Virus record (IMG/VR): IMGVR_UViG_3300037234_000335 | Span: 1-32,394 of that record | Strand: one strand, 5' to 3' | DNA: 32,394 nucleotides | Source: a virus | In this document: positions 20,906 through 29,464 of the stretch, piece after piece | Layout: the number at the start of each line of letters is the position of its first letter | How positions within the stretch are numbered: the stretch's first letter is position 1 | Notes under the pieces: generated by a model | Told to the model about the DNA's origin: nothing | What the model saw: only the letters and a program-made list of their open reading frames with translations | Databases searched by the model: none | Made by a program: the position numbers and the translations under genes

Positions 20906-23416
20906 ATGGCCGATCTTAAAATTTCAGCAGCAACCCCCAATCCAGCCCCTGTAGGGACTGATAGCTTTGCAACAAATAAGGCCGGTGTTGATTTTCAAAC
21001 CACACTTACTCAAATATTGAGTTTGGTTACTCTTCCCGAATCGCCTCAAGGATTGGGAGTGTGGAAATATCGCACTGAGACAGGCGAGCCACCGGCTAGT
21101 GGACAAATTAGGTTTGATAATGCCAATATTTCATTGGCAACTGAACTTTATATCGCTGAAACAAACAGTGGTGGGCCAACAGATGTTTCACTCTTTCTGG
21201 ACATTTTGCTTGTGCCCGGTGCTATCCTGTATATTCAGGATAAGACGGTCTCTGCTAATAACGTTCTCGTTGAATGTGGCGCTGTTACAGATGAAGGCAC
21301 ATATCGAAAGGTTATCATTGCCAATATCCTCGAGAATGGCACAGAACCCAGCAACAACACGGACATTATCCTTGTAATTGGTATTGCACCAAGTGGTGTC
21401 GTAGAAGTCAACGATCTTACTTCTATCGTTACATGGGATGATATTCCGGATGCGAACGTACCGGAAAGTGCGGTCACACAGCACGAAGCTGCATTAACCA
21501 TTATCGAGAGCCAAATTACTGGTGCGGCATTTGGGAACTGGAATACTGCTTTTGGTTGGGGTAATCATGCCCTTGCCGGTTATCTGACGTCATTTACCGA
21601 GACAAATGACCTTACAGCGGCTGTTGTATGGGCCAATATCCCAGATGCAAATGTACCTGCAAGTGCGGTGACCCAGCATGTAGCTGCAATTGACCACGAT
21701 GCTTTGCTCAATTTTCTGGCGAGTGAGCATTTTACACAAGCTGCGATCTCAATTCCGGCATCGCAGATCAGTGATTTCGATGTAGAAGTAGCGAACAATG
21801 CAGACGTTGCCGCTAATTCAGCGAAAGTTAGCAATGCCACTCATACCGATGAAGTTACAGGCTCGGGAGCGTTGGCCGCAGCCCCGCCCATAATTTCAAA
21901 TAAGGCTGTTGTTACTGCGGTAGCGACAGATAAAGTCCTCTTATTGGATGCTACGGACGGGCTGCTGAAAGCTGCCGATGTGAGTGACTTTTTGGTTGCA
22001 GCCAGCGAAGTTAACGATCTATCTGTTATTGTTACGTGGGCTGATATTCCGGACGCGAATGTGCCGGAAAGTGCTGTCACCCAACATGTAGCCGCACTTG
22101 ATCATGACCAACTTCTGAATTTCCTTACCTCTGAACATTTTACACAAGCTGCGATTTCTATCCCGGCATCACAAATCAGTGACTTTGATACCGAAGTTGG
22201 CAATAACGCTGCGGTCGCCGCTAATACTGCCAAGGTTACGAACGCTACGCATACCGGACAGGTAACTGGAGCCACGGCTCTAGCTTTGGCTGTCTCTGCA
22301 ATCACGGCACAACCAGCATCGGGCGTGTTGGTAGGTGCAGATACCATGATCGTCAATGACGGTGGGGTGCTGTCCGAAGCCACGATGGACCAGCTTGCTA
22401 CGTTCATTGGTGGTGGTGGGGACGTATTCAAAGTCGATACTCCGCTTATTGATCAAATTGGAGTGTGGACTGGTGATGGAACCATTAAAGGTTTTGCGGG
22501 TTTTGAATTTGATGGGTCGCAGTTACTTCTACCTGATGGAGCAGCAGGAACTCCATCTTTAGCATTTAACTCTGGCGGAGAAGGATTCTGGACAGGTGGT
22601 GTCGCCCAGCTAAATGCGAGTATTGGTGGCGTCCGTAAAATGTTCCTTAACAGTTCAGCATTTACTGTTGATGGGAGTATTGGGGTAGAATCAGCAACAG
22701 GCCCAAGAATGCTTCTTGAGGTTCCTTCTGCTACGAACCCAGTCATAAATGTAAGGCAATTTGATGCCAATACAGGTCTTGGTTCTGTTGCCAATGGTTC
22801 AATGTCTCAAATTAGTGACGGGGAGGAATCTACTCGTACTGTAGCAGCATCCGCTGGTGGGCTTCAAGCTAATAACCAAGATACCGGCGGTGGCCTGGAA
22901 CGAGTATTAACCGAATCAGACCTTGGTGGTGGTGGTCTTGCGAATGATGCGGTTCAGGCACGACGCACAACATCTTTCACAATAATCGCATCCTTTGTTG
23001 ATGTGACACTCGATGCAACAGATGTTGAAACTGACGATGCGGTAATTGAACACGATGCTGTTACGGATAGAATTGTCGTCAAAGAGACTGGCACATATAA
23101 GATTGCATATGAATTAGATATTGATAATCAACTCACAACCGGTAGCGATTTAGTAGTTGTGCAGGGAAGAGTGAGATTAAACGATGCAGGAACCGGCATA
23201 AATGGTTCGATAACAAACCAAAGCGCATTTCGGGATACTTCGGTCGGTGACGGTGCTAATGAGGGACGAATGAATCCCCATTTAAGCAATGAATTTATTG
23301 CTAATCTGTCTGCTAGTGATTTTATTACATTACAATTAAATCAGATACCGGATACTGGGGGACTTGAGATTTTTACTGCGGAAAATGTTACGCTTCAAGT
23401 AACAAGGTTACTCTAA
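20906..23416 (+). CDS. Tail fibre-like protein with internal repeats and a C1q-like end
   Basis: 836 residues from the ATG at 20906 (MADLKISAATPNPAPVGTDS), preceded by GAGGC; a longer TTG frame runs into the previous gene. The N-terminal ~180 residues begin like virion-anchor regions of other fibres (DSFATNKAG). Three repeats (PDANVPESAVTQH; SIPASQISDFD) occupy about 165-455. Residues about 490-680 hold FNSGGEGFWTGG-type beta segments. The last ~145 residues (TTSFTIIASFVDVTLDA; VVKETGTYKIAYELDI; LSASDFITLQLNQI) look like a C1q/TNF jelly-roll, which in fibres often forms the receptor-binding tip. No chaperone or lyase motif seen. Confidence 0.87.
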   Translation: MADLKISAATPNPAPVGTDSFATNKAGVDFQTTLTQILSLVTLPESPQGLGVWKYRTETGEPPASGQIRFDNANISLATELYIAETNSGGPTDVSLFLDILLVPGAILYIQDKTVSANNVLVECGAVTDEGTYRKVIIANILENGTEPSNNTDIILVIGIAPSGVVEVNDLTSIVTWDDIPDANVPESAVTQHEAALTIIESQITGAAFGNWNTAFGWGNHALAGYLTSFTETNDLTAAVVWANIPDANVPASAVTQHVAAIDHDALLNFLASEHFTQAAISIPASQISDFDVEVANNADVAANSAKVSNATHTDEVTGSGALAAAPPIISNKAVVTAVATDKVLLLDATDGLLKAADVSDFLVAASEVNDLSVIVTWADIPDANVPESAVTQHVAALDHDQLLNFLTSEHFTQAAISIPASQISDFDTEVGNNAAVAANTAKVTNATHTGQVTGATALALAVSAITAQPASGVLVGADTMIVNDGGVLSEATMDQLATFIGGGGDVFKVDTPLIDQIGVWTGDGTIKGFAGFEFDGSQLLLPDGAAGTPSLAFNSGGEGFWTGGVAQLNASIGGVRKMFLNSSAFTVDGSIGVESATGPRMLLEVPSATNPVINVRQFDANTGLGSVANGSMSQISDGEESTRTVAASAGGLQANNQDTGGGLERVLTESDLGGGGLANDAVQARRTTSFTIIASFVDVTLDATDVETDDAVIEHDAVTDRIVVKETGTYKIAYELDIDNQLTTGSDLVVVQGRVRLNDAGTGINGSITNQSAFRDTSVGDGANEGRMNPHLSNEFIANLSASDFITLQLNQIPDTGGLEIFTAENVTLQVTRLL
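21404..22280. repeat. Intragenic repeats in the fibre gene
   Basis: A short first copy (about 21404-21498) and two long copies (about 21599-21860 and 22006-22280). The two long copies are offset by about 408 bases and encode near-identical stretches such as SEHFTQAAISIPASQISDFD. Repeats of this kind let fibres lengthen or recombine. Confidence 0.75.
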
Positions 23417-23790
23417 TGGCTAAAGTAATTACGACACCGGGACAAGACCTACGAAAAATTGCTGAGATTGCGGGTGGCAATCCTAACCTAACTTTATTCG
23501 ATCCACCAACGAATGAATTAGAAGTTACCGATGTAACCCAAGCCGCACTTGATGCGGCGCTCGCAACTTACGTTGCTGATCAGGCGAACATCGATGCTGC
23601 AACTGCGGCGGCTGGAGTTGCTATTTCCAGGGATAAGGAGAAAGATTTGTACGATAGTAGGAGATTATTCAGGGCATTGGTGGAAGTTTTAATTGATGAA
23701 ATTAATGTCTTACGCGCTATTGAAAGTTTGCCTAATCGCACATTAGCGCAGGCTCGTACAGCCATTCAAGCTAAGATCGATAACTTATGA
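23416..23790 (+). CDS. Fibre-associated protein, function unknown
   Basis: 124 residues, starting in the fibre stop (TAATG). Ala-rich helical middle (AALDAALATYVADQANIDAA), then YDSRRLFRALVEVLIDEINV and an end with LPNRTLAQARTAIQAKI. Placement after a fibre suggests a chaperone, cap or assembly factor. Its last codon overlaps the lipoprotein start by ATGA. Confidence 0.83.
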   Translation: MAKVITTPGQDLRKIAEIAGGNPNLTLFDPPTNELEVTDVTQAALDAALATYVADQANIDAATAAAGVAISRDKEKDLYDSRRLFRALVEVLIDEINVLRAIESLPNRTLAQARTAIQAKIDNL

Positions 23791-24089
23791 GGATTTATCT
23801 ACTTCTAGTCATTGTTTTTATCTTATCCGCGTGTACTTTACATGATGATCACTGGAGCATGGTTTATGAGGCTGTGCAGGTGCCAGAAGTACCGGGGGGA
23901 CAGAAGCGGTTTGTTCTATTTAATGAGGATAAATTATCAGAGCAAGAGTGTTCAAATGTGTACGCAGAGCATTTGCGTAGACTGAATAACAATGCTGCGA
24001 TAATTTCTTACGATATCTGGTGTGATCACCTGAAAACGAAAGGTCACGGCTACCTTTTTCAACGACAAATTGACTGGCTTATAGGGTAA
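23787..24089 (+). CDS. Phage-encoded lipoprotein
   Basis: 100 residues. MRIYLLLVIVFILSAC is a lipoprotein signal peptide with lipobox LSAC (Cys16). Residue +2 is Thr, not Asp, so sorting to the outer membrane is expected in Gram-negatives. Two further Cys (QECSNVY, IWCDHL) could form a disulfide in the periplasm. It could be a superinfection-exclusion lipoprotein, an outer-membrane spanin or an envelope factor; no partner inner-membrane spanin is next to it. It starts in the stop of the previous gene (ATGA) and lies 2 bases before the nozzle gene. Confidence 0.87.
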   Translation: MRIYLLLVIVFILSACTLHDDHWSMVYEAVQVPEVPGGQKRFVLFNEDKLSEQECSNVYAEHLRRLNNNAAIISYDIWCDHLKTKGHGYLFQRQIDWLIG

Positions 24090-24091
24090 CA

Positions 24092-26650
24092 ATGGCCCGT
24101 GTATCACCAATACAAGAATCTTTTAGCGCTGGAGAAATCGGGCAACGCATCCGTGGCCGGGTAACCTCGGATGTATACGCAAGAGGATTAGCCGCTGCTG
24201 TAAATTGGAGGCCGATGGTTCAAGGGCCTATTCGTTTACGCAGTGGGTCTTTGTATGTTACACCCGTTGATGCCGATAATTGGCAATCCGGCCAAGTCGG
24301 AAACACTGGAATTCGGGTATTTACCTTTCAACGTGGCATCGATGAGGATGCAATTGTTGAGGTTGGCTCCGATACCATTACTGTCCGTAGTTCGATTGAT
24401 GGGGGGCCTGTTACCGGCGGTAATACTGGTAATTTAATCGTTGACCCAGGGTGGCTTAACGTAGCATTCGGCCCGGGTGTTAATAGTACCGATTGGCAAA
24501 CAGAAGAAAATAAGTATATTTTTGCCACTGATCCTGGCTTTCCTCAAGATGCCTTTTGCTCATATAGCATAGCTACGGTATTAGGGGGCAGTATGCCCCG
24601 GTCAGTCCTCTTCCATGGCCATACTAAGGGTGCCCCTAGCGGATTTAACGCTGGTGGGCTTGGAAACACCGTTGGATCGCCTGTTATACTCCCTGCTGGC
24701 TCGGAACTTGAACTTAATGAATTCAGGTTCTCATATACCATAAGCTCCACATCAGCTTCACAAAATCCAGCTGTTTATGACCCGCTTCTGCCGTTTCCGT
24801 GGGCCGATCCTAGGTGGAGACTTGTCATTGGCACTACCCCGGGTGGGAATGATATTCACACTGAAGATATTCAGATACTGAATCAGAATATTACGAATGA
24901 TGTAGTAATCACTTTTACCCCCGGTGTAGGTAATAATACTTTATATTTCAGCATTGGATGGGTATGGACCGGGGCCTTGACACCTGTGCCGGTTCTTAAT
25001 CTTGGTACTGGGTGTGGTGGCGAGGATAATTTGATCGGGTTTATTCCCCCTATGCAATGGATTGCGCCACTGTCAGGTGGGTCAGGTACTCCTGTTGAAT
25101 TCGTATCACCTTATACTACTGTACAGTTAGAATGTTTACAGTATGTTATGGACCCGGGCGAGAAGGTTGCGTATTTCATGCACCCCGAGGTTGAAACTCA
25201 TCGACTAAGACTTGCTGTAGGGGAATGGACATTTGAGCCAATATCCTCTATATTATTACCTACTGTATTTCAGCCTCCTTCTCCGGATACTTGGGCAACA
25301 AATAATTTCCCGGCAGCTGGGACTATTCACGAGGGCCGTTTATGGTTAGCGGGTTCCCCAAATGAGCCTGCTACGATTTGGGGATCAGCGTCTGGTGATT
25401 ATCAGAATTTTAATAATGCTGGTCCAGCGGATAAAGCTGATCCATTATTGTTTCCGTTATCGTCTTCTGGCAATATACAGACTCTTACCAGTAGGAAGGA
25501 ATTAGTAGTACTTACTGATATCTCGGAAGTGATAGGTACATCACTACAAGGTGTGATTGCTTTTGATGATTTCTCCTTCCCGAAGCAAACGGATTGGGGA
25601 TCAAATTGCATACAACCGATAGAAGTTGGTCGGGAAATGGTCTTTACATCCAATAGTCGTCAAAGAATACGAACATTTGCGGATGAAGGCGGCACAAATT
25701 TTGGTTGGGATGGTCAGGAAATGAGTCTTCTGGCCCAAGAAATATTCAGTACTCCGGTACGTCGTATGATTTATCTCGATGAACCGGCTTATCAAGCAGT
25801 TTTCCTATTAACGGATGGTACGATGGGTATGGCCACGTACTTCTATCCGGAGGAAGTTATCGGATGGTGGCGTTATAGAACTGCGTATAATGGCAATAGG
25901 GAATATGGTGATGAAAGTAAGCCTGGATTGCTTAATCAAGGGCCAAATGGCTCTCAGTTGACAAACCAGATCATGGACATAACTAAGATTAATACATCAC
26001 AGGGAGCTAAGTTGTGGTTGGTTATTAATCGAGTTGGATTCCCGGGTACACAATTACCCGGCCATGAAGTATTATCATTTGATAATTTACTTTTACCACC
26101 AATAGCGATAGATAGTTGGGCTGAGCGTCTTATTGATCCCGTAACTAAGACCATTTCTGATATCGATTTTTTAACTGATCAGAGCGTAAATTGTGTGGTT
26201 GAACGAACTGATACCGGACTATTCGGCATACAAACAAGATCATACACAGTACATCCAAATATTACAGTAATTGCTGGTGTATCTTCACCATTTGAGGATT
26301 GGGCCGCGCAAACAGGCAATGTTGCTTATGTAGGTTTATTCTATTCAAATAACTGGCAGTTATTACCAATTGAAGGGGTTTCTAATCGAGGCTCCTCTCA
26401 ATCTTCTAAACGCAGGTGGAACAAGATTCATCTACGACTTAATAATTCAATTGCTCCATTAGTTAATGGTGAACCACCTAAGGATCGCACACCAGTAACC
26501 CCTATGGGCGAGGGTGAGCCGTTTATGACAGAGGACAAAGAATACTCTGAGCTTGGTACGGATCAGGGGGAATTAAATGTTACACAAGATAAGCCGCTAC
26601 AGACAGAGGTATTAGCCCTGTTTGGTAAGCTTATCTCTGAGGAAGTATAA
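24092..26650 (+). CDS. Tail nozzle (tail tubular protein B-like)
   Basis: 852 residues, close to T7 gp12-type nozzle proteins. The N-terminus SPIQESFSAGEIGQRIRGRV, then YARGLAAAVNWRPMVQGPIR and LRSGSLYV matches the common beginning of these proteins (FNAGELSPRL-GR-D--KY--G--N--P--QG---RRPG--F). Further in, TNNFPAAGTIHEGRLWLAGS, then ELVVLTDISEVIGTS and RRMIYLDEPAYQAVFLLTDG are beta-propeller-like segments typical of the family. It forms the tail tip below the adaptor ring. Confidence 0.9.
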   Translation: MARVSPIQESFSAGEIGQRIRGRVTSDVYARGLAAAVNWRPMVQGPIRLRSGSLYVTPVDADNWQSGQVGNTGIRVFTFQRGIDEDAIVEVGSDTITVRSSIDGGPVTGGNTGNLIVDPGWLNVAFGPGVNSTDWQTEENKYIFATDPGFPQDAFCSYSIATVLGGSMPRSVLFHGHTKGAPSGFNAGGLGNTVGSPVILPAGSELELNEFRFSYTISSTSASQNPAVYDPLLPFPWADPRWRLVIGTTPGGNDIHTEDIQILNQNITNDVVITFTPGVGNNTLYFSIGWVWTGALTPVPVLNLGTGCGGEDNLIGFIPPMQWIAPLSGGSGTPVEFVSPYTTVQLECLQYVMDPGEKVAYFMHPEVETHRLRLAVGEWTFEPISSILLPTVFQPPSPDTWATNNFPAAGTIHEGRLWLAGSPNEPATIWGSASGDYQNFNNAGPADKADPLLFPLSSSGNIQTLTSRKELVVLTDISEVIGTSLQGVIAFDDFSFPKQTDWGSNCIQPIEVGREMVFTSNSRQRIRTFADEGGTNFGWDGQEMSLLAQEIFSTPVRRMIYLDEPAYQAVFLLTDGTMGMATYFYPEEVIGWWRYRTAYNGNREYGDESKPGLLNQGPNGSQLTNQIMDITKINTSQGAKLWLVINRVGFPGTQLPGHEVLSFDNLLLPPIAIDSWAERLIDPVTKTISDIDFLTDQSVNCVVERTDTGLFGIQTRSYTVHPNITVIAGVSSPFEDWAAQTGNVAYVGLFYSNNWQLLPIEGVSNRGSSQSSKRRWNKIHLRLNNSIAPLVNGEPPKDRTPVTPMGEGEPFMTEDKEYSELGTDQGELNVTQDKPLQTEVLALFGKLISEEV

Positions 26651-27264
26651 TGGCTACTAGTCCAACACAAATAGTGAATCTTGCTCTGTCTTGGCTGGGT
26701 CAGAATCAGATTAACGCGTTAACTGATGAGCAACATGAAGCACAGGTCATGGATGCTAATTATCAGCTATCCCGTGATAAGGTATTGAATGATAATGCCT
26801 GGACCTTTGCAATAAGGCGGGAGGTATTAGCTCCTATAGTCCCGGCACCAGCGTTTGGATTTGATAACCAGTTTTTAATTCCAAGCGACGTATTATTCGT
26901 ACACAGGGTATTACGGCCCCAAAGCGCGGGTGCTACTTTGTTCAGTCAGGTAAGGTCCAGAACCGGTGTAAATGCCGACTGGATCAGAGAGGGTAACCAT
27001 ATCCTTGCGAGAGAGGAAGTAATACACTGTATCTTTATTGTTCGGGTGACAAATGCTGATTTATTTAGTCCATCTTTCATTCATGCATTGGCTGCTAGAC
27101 TTGCAGCGGATACAGCGTTAACTTTCACTGAAAACAGGAAGTTGAAAGAAGATATGGAAATAATGTACATGAACAAACTTGCTGAAGCTCAGTATGCTGA
27201 TGGAAGACAGGGACGAACGGAAAGAATCCAGAGCAATTTGCTCACAGGTACGAGGACACGATAA
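26650..27264 (+). CDS. Tail adaptor (tail tubular protein A-like)
   Basis: 204 residues, near the usual 190-200. IVNLALSWLGQNQINAL (9-25), NDNAWTFAIRREVLAP (about 47-62), FLIPSDVLFVHRVL and FIHALAARLAADTALTFTEN (about 142-161) follow the T7 gp11/P22 gp4 adaptor pattern. The protein joins the portal to the nozzle. It starts in the nozzle stop (TAATG). Here the adaptor follows the nozzle, the reverse of T7 gene order. Confidence 0.9.
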   Translation: MATSPTQIVNLALSWLGQNQINALTDEQHEAQVMDANYQLSRDKVLNDNAWTFAIRREVLAPIVPAPAFGFDNQFLIPSDVLFVHRVLRPQSAGATLFSQVRSRTGVNADWIREGNHILAREEVIHCIFIVRVTNADLFSPSFIHALAARLAADTALTFTENRKLKEDMEIMYMNKLAEAQYADGRQGRTERIQSNLLTGTRTR

Positions 27265-27707
27265 TGGGATGGGTCGCAGCAGCAATCGGTATCGCTCAGG
27301 CCGGGTTTGGTATAGTTGGTGCCGGAAAACAAAAGGATGTTGATCAGGCACAGGCTGAACTCGCTTATCGGGATAATCTTGAGAAGATACGTAGGCGTAG
27401 ATTCACGCAAGAGCAGGTCAAAGGGACCGCTAAAGCGTTCAGTGAGCATACTGGCGTTTTGCATACATTCGGTTCTTCGGCCCAAGGTTATTTAGACACG
27501 ATGGCTAGAGAATTTAAGCTTGAGCTTGACTGGATGCGTAGATTCGCTGAGGAAGCCCGAAAAATTGGCTATGCGAGAGCTAGCGCTGCTCACGGTGCTA
27601 ATGTACTTGGCTCCATTAGTAGTGGTGTTTCAACTGGTCTGTCTATATATGGTGGGCTTGGTGGTGGGGGTACTACAACCACTAAGGGCAGCCCAACAGG
27701 TACATAA
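27264..27707 (+). CDS. Internal virion protein, gp14-like
   Basis: 147 residues. A hydrophobic Gly/Ala-rich start (GWVAAAIGIAQAGFGIVGAG) is followed by a long helical charged part (LAYRDNLEKIRRRRFTQEQV; DTMAREFKLELDWMRRFAEE) and a Gly/Ser/Thr-rich end. Size, order and the membrane-like N-terminus fit the first ejected internal protein of T7-like phages, which inserts into the outer membrane. Starts at a TAATG overlap. Confidence 0.8.
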   Translation: MGWVAAAIGIAQAGFGIVGAGKQKDVDQAQAELAYRDNLEKIRRRRFTQEQVKGTAKAFSEHTGVLHTFGSSAQGYLDTMAREFKLELDWMRRFAEEARKIGYARASAAHGANVLGSISSGVSTGLSIYGGLGGGGTTTTKGSPTGT

Positions 27708-27709
27708 TA

Positions 27710-29464
27710 ATGCCATTAAAGTTACCAGCCATTGTACAACAGCCCGTGGGTGAATATGCTCTGGGGAATGTTCCGCAGCCTCAATACGCTCGAAAGGGGC
27801 AAGCTGCAGGTCAGCTTGTAGCTCAGGCCGGTGGTTTGTTGGTGGCGTTGCAGGACACTGATTCTGAGATTGCTGAGGCCACAGGTGCTACCGCTAAGAC
27901 TTTGCAGGAACTTCGGGCTAGGTTAACGGCCACGAAGACCATTCCTACAGAAGAAGTACCAGACTTCATTGTTCATGAGGTTGGTTTTACTGTGCTTGAT
28001 GAACTAGGGAATGAGAAGCAAGTCGGAAAACCATTTGCATATACACATGAAATTGCAGAAGAGTGGTGGAACATTGGTTCTGAGCAAATAATACAGCACT
28101 ATGCAGGTCAGATTAAGAATAGAGTTGCACGGGCCAAATTCGTTGGGGAAATGCGTACACGTTATAGCGCTCCCGGTGCCCTTGCAATCGGCATATCAAA
28201 TATTGAAAAGGGCAGGGCGTATAATCAAGCCCAGGCTCTTAGGGCCATAGATGATATTATATCATCCGATGGGACTCCCACAGAGCGATTGACGCAAACT
28301 AGAGAGATTTTAGCTCGGCAATTGGTACTTGGTCAGGACCCTATTTGGGTCGCGGAAAAAGAAATTGAGATCGTAAATAGGATCGAACAGTTTGATCTAA
28401 CTAGGGACATTCAAGAGGCCACGTCCGCTGACGCAGTTCAACGGATCGAGGAACAAATGATAACGGGGGGTACCACCCTTACTCCGGCTCAGCAGCGTAC
28501 AATATTTAATATAGCCGATGAACGGAAAAGAGACTTTCGGCAGGAGGAACTTGAAAGATGGGAGGATGGTAAGATAGCCCTCGCCAGCTTGCTGCTGAAT
28601 AATAAATTGACATTAGATAAGATAGATACCGACCTACGGGGGGGTAATATATCAGCTGAGGCTGCTTTAGGATTCCGTACTGCCTTGTTGGCTGGCTCTG
28701 GTAGTTCTAGAGATACGAATCCAATACTGCTATCGCACATGCGGTCCAAGATCACGGCTTTACGTTTTGTAGGTGGGTCAGGGCTAACTATTTCAGATAA
28801 AGCAAATCTTCTTAGAATAGAAGTTGCGTCTGGAACCACAGGCATTACTGCGGGGAATAGTCCTACAGATACGCCTCCCTGGATAACTGGTACTGATTCG
28901 GCTGTTCTGATGCGAGAAATTGATGCGGCGGAGGCAGCCGCTATAGAGAATCTTGCATTTAACTTCGCTTGGGACGATATTAAGCACATATCCCAGGTTA
29001 CTGATATCATGGGCAATCTCATGGGTAATCAGTCTAATATAAATGCAGCCTTAGCATTCAGATCGGCATTGGTTAGGTACATGAACGAATTTGGTATCGA
29101 CGCTAAACCAGGTGAATTTGTGCGATTGAATCGGGAACGATATGACCCTGCCCTTTACGATGAACCTGTGGCCAGGGAATTTGTAAAATTATTCTCGGAG
29201 GCTCGGGGCAGACACGGGGTTTTAGGCACTGGCGTAAAAGATGACCCCTATGTATTTAATGCTGCTCAACAAACCATTTTTGAGGCATGGCTAATAAGGG
29301 AGTTCAATGAAGGACGTCTTGATCCTGCAAGAGCAAATAGTATGGCGGCCCAGTTTAATGCATTTTACCGTGGTCAGGGTTTAGCGCCCAATGGGCAGCA
29401 GTTATTACTAGAACCCGATAGCCCACTATATCACCAACTTGAGCAACAATTCGAGCAACAGTAA
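27710..29464 (+). CDS. Internal virion protein, gp15-like
   Basis: 584 residues, largely helical. N-terminal PAIVQQPVGEYALGNVPQPQ and QAAGQLVAQAGGLLVALQD are seen in this class; Arg/Glu-rich helices and a Gln-rich end (YHQLEQQFEQQ) follow. In T7 the equivalent protein forms part of the DNA-ejection tube through the periplasm. It stands between the gp14-like and gp16-like genes and has no enzymatic motif. Confidence 0.82.
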   Translation: MPLKLPAIVQQPVGEYALGNVPQPQYARKGQAAGQLVAQAGGLLVALQDTDSEIAEATGATAKTLQELRARLTATKTIPTEEVPDFIVHEVGFTVLDELGNEKQVGKPFAYTHEIAEEWWNIGSEQIIQHYAGQIKNRVARAKFVGEMRTRYSAPGALAIGISNIEKGRAYNQAQALRAIDDIISSDGTPTERLTQTREILARQLVLGQDPIWVAEKEIEIVNRIEQFDLTRDIQEATSADAVQRIEEQMITGGTTLTPAQQRTIFNIADERKRDFRQEELERWEDGKIALASLLLNNKLTLDKIDTDLRGGNISAEAALGFRTALLAGSGSSRDTNPILLSHMRSKITALRFVGGSGLTISDKANLLRIEVASGTTGITAGNSPTDTPPWITGTDSAVLMREIDAAEAAAIENLAFNFAWDDIKHISQVTDIMGNLMGNQSNINAALAFRSALVRYMNEFGIDAKPGEFVRLNRERYDPALYDEPVAREFVKLFSEARGRHGVLGTGVKDDPYVFNAAQQTIFEAWLIREFNEGRLDPARANSMAAQFNAFYRGQGLAPNGQQLLLEPDSPLYHQLEQQFEQQ

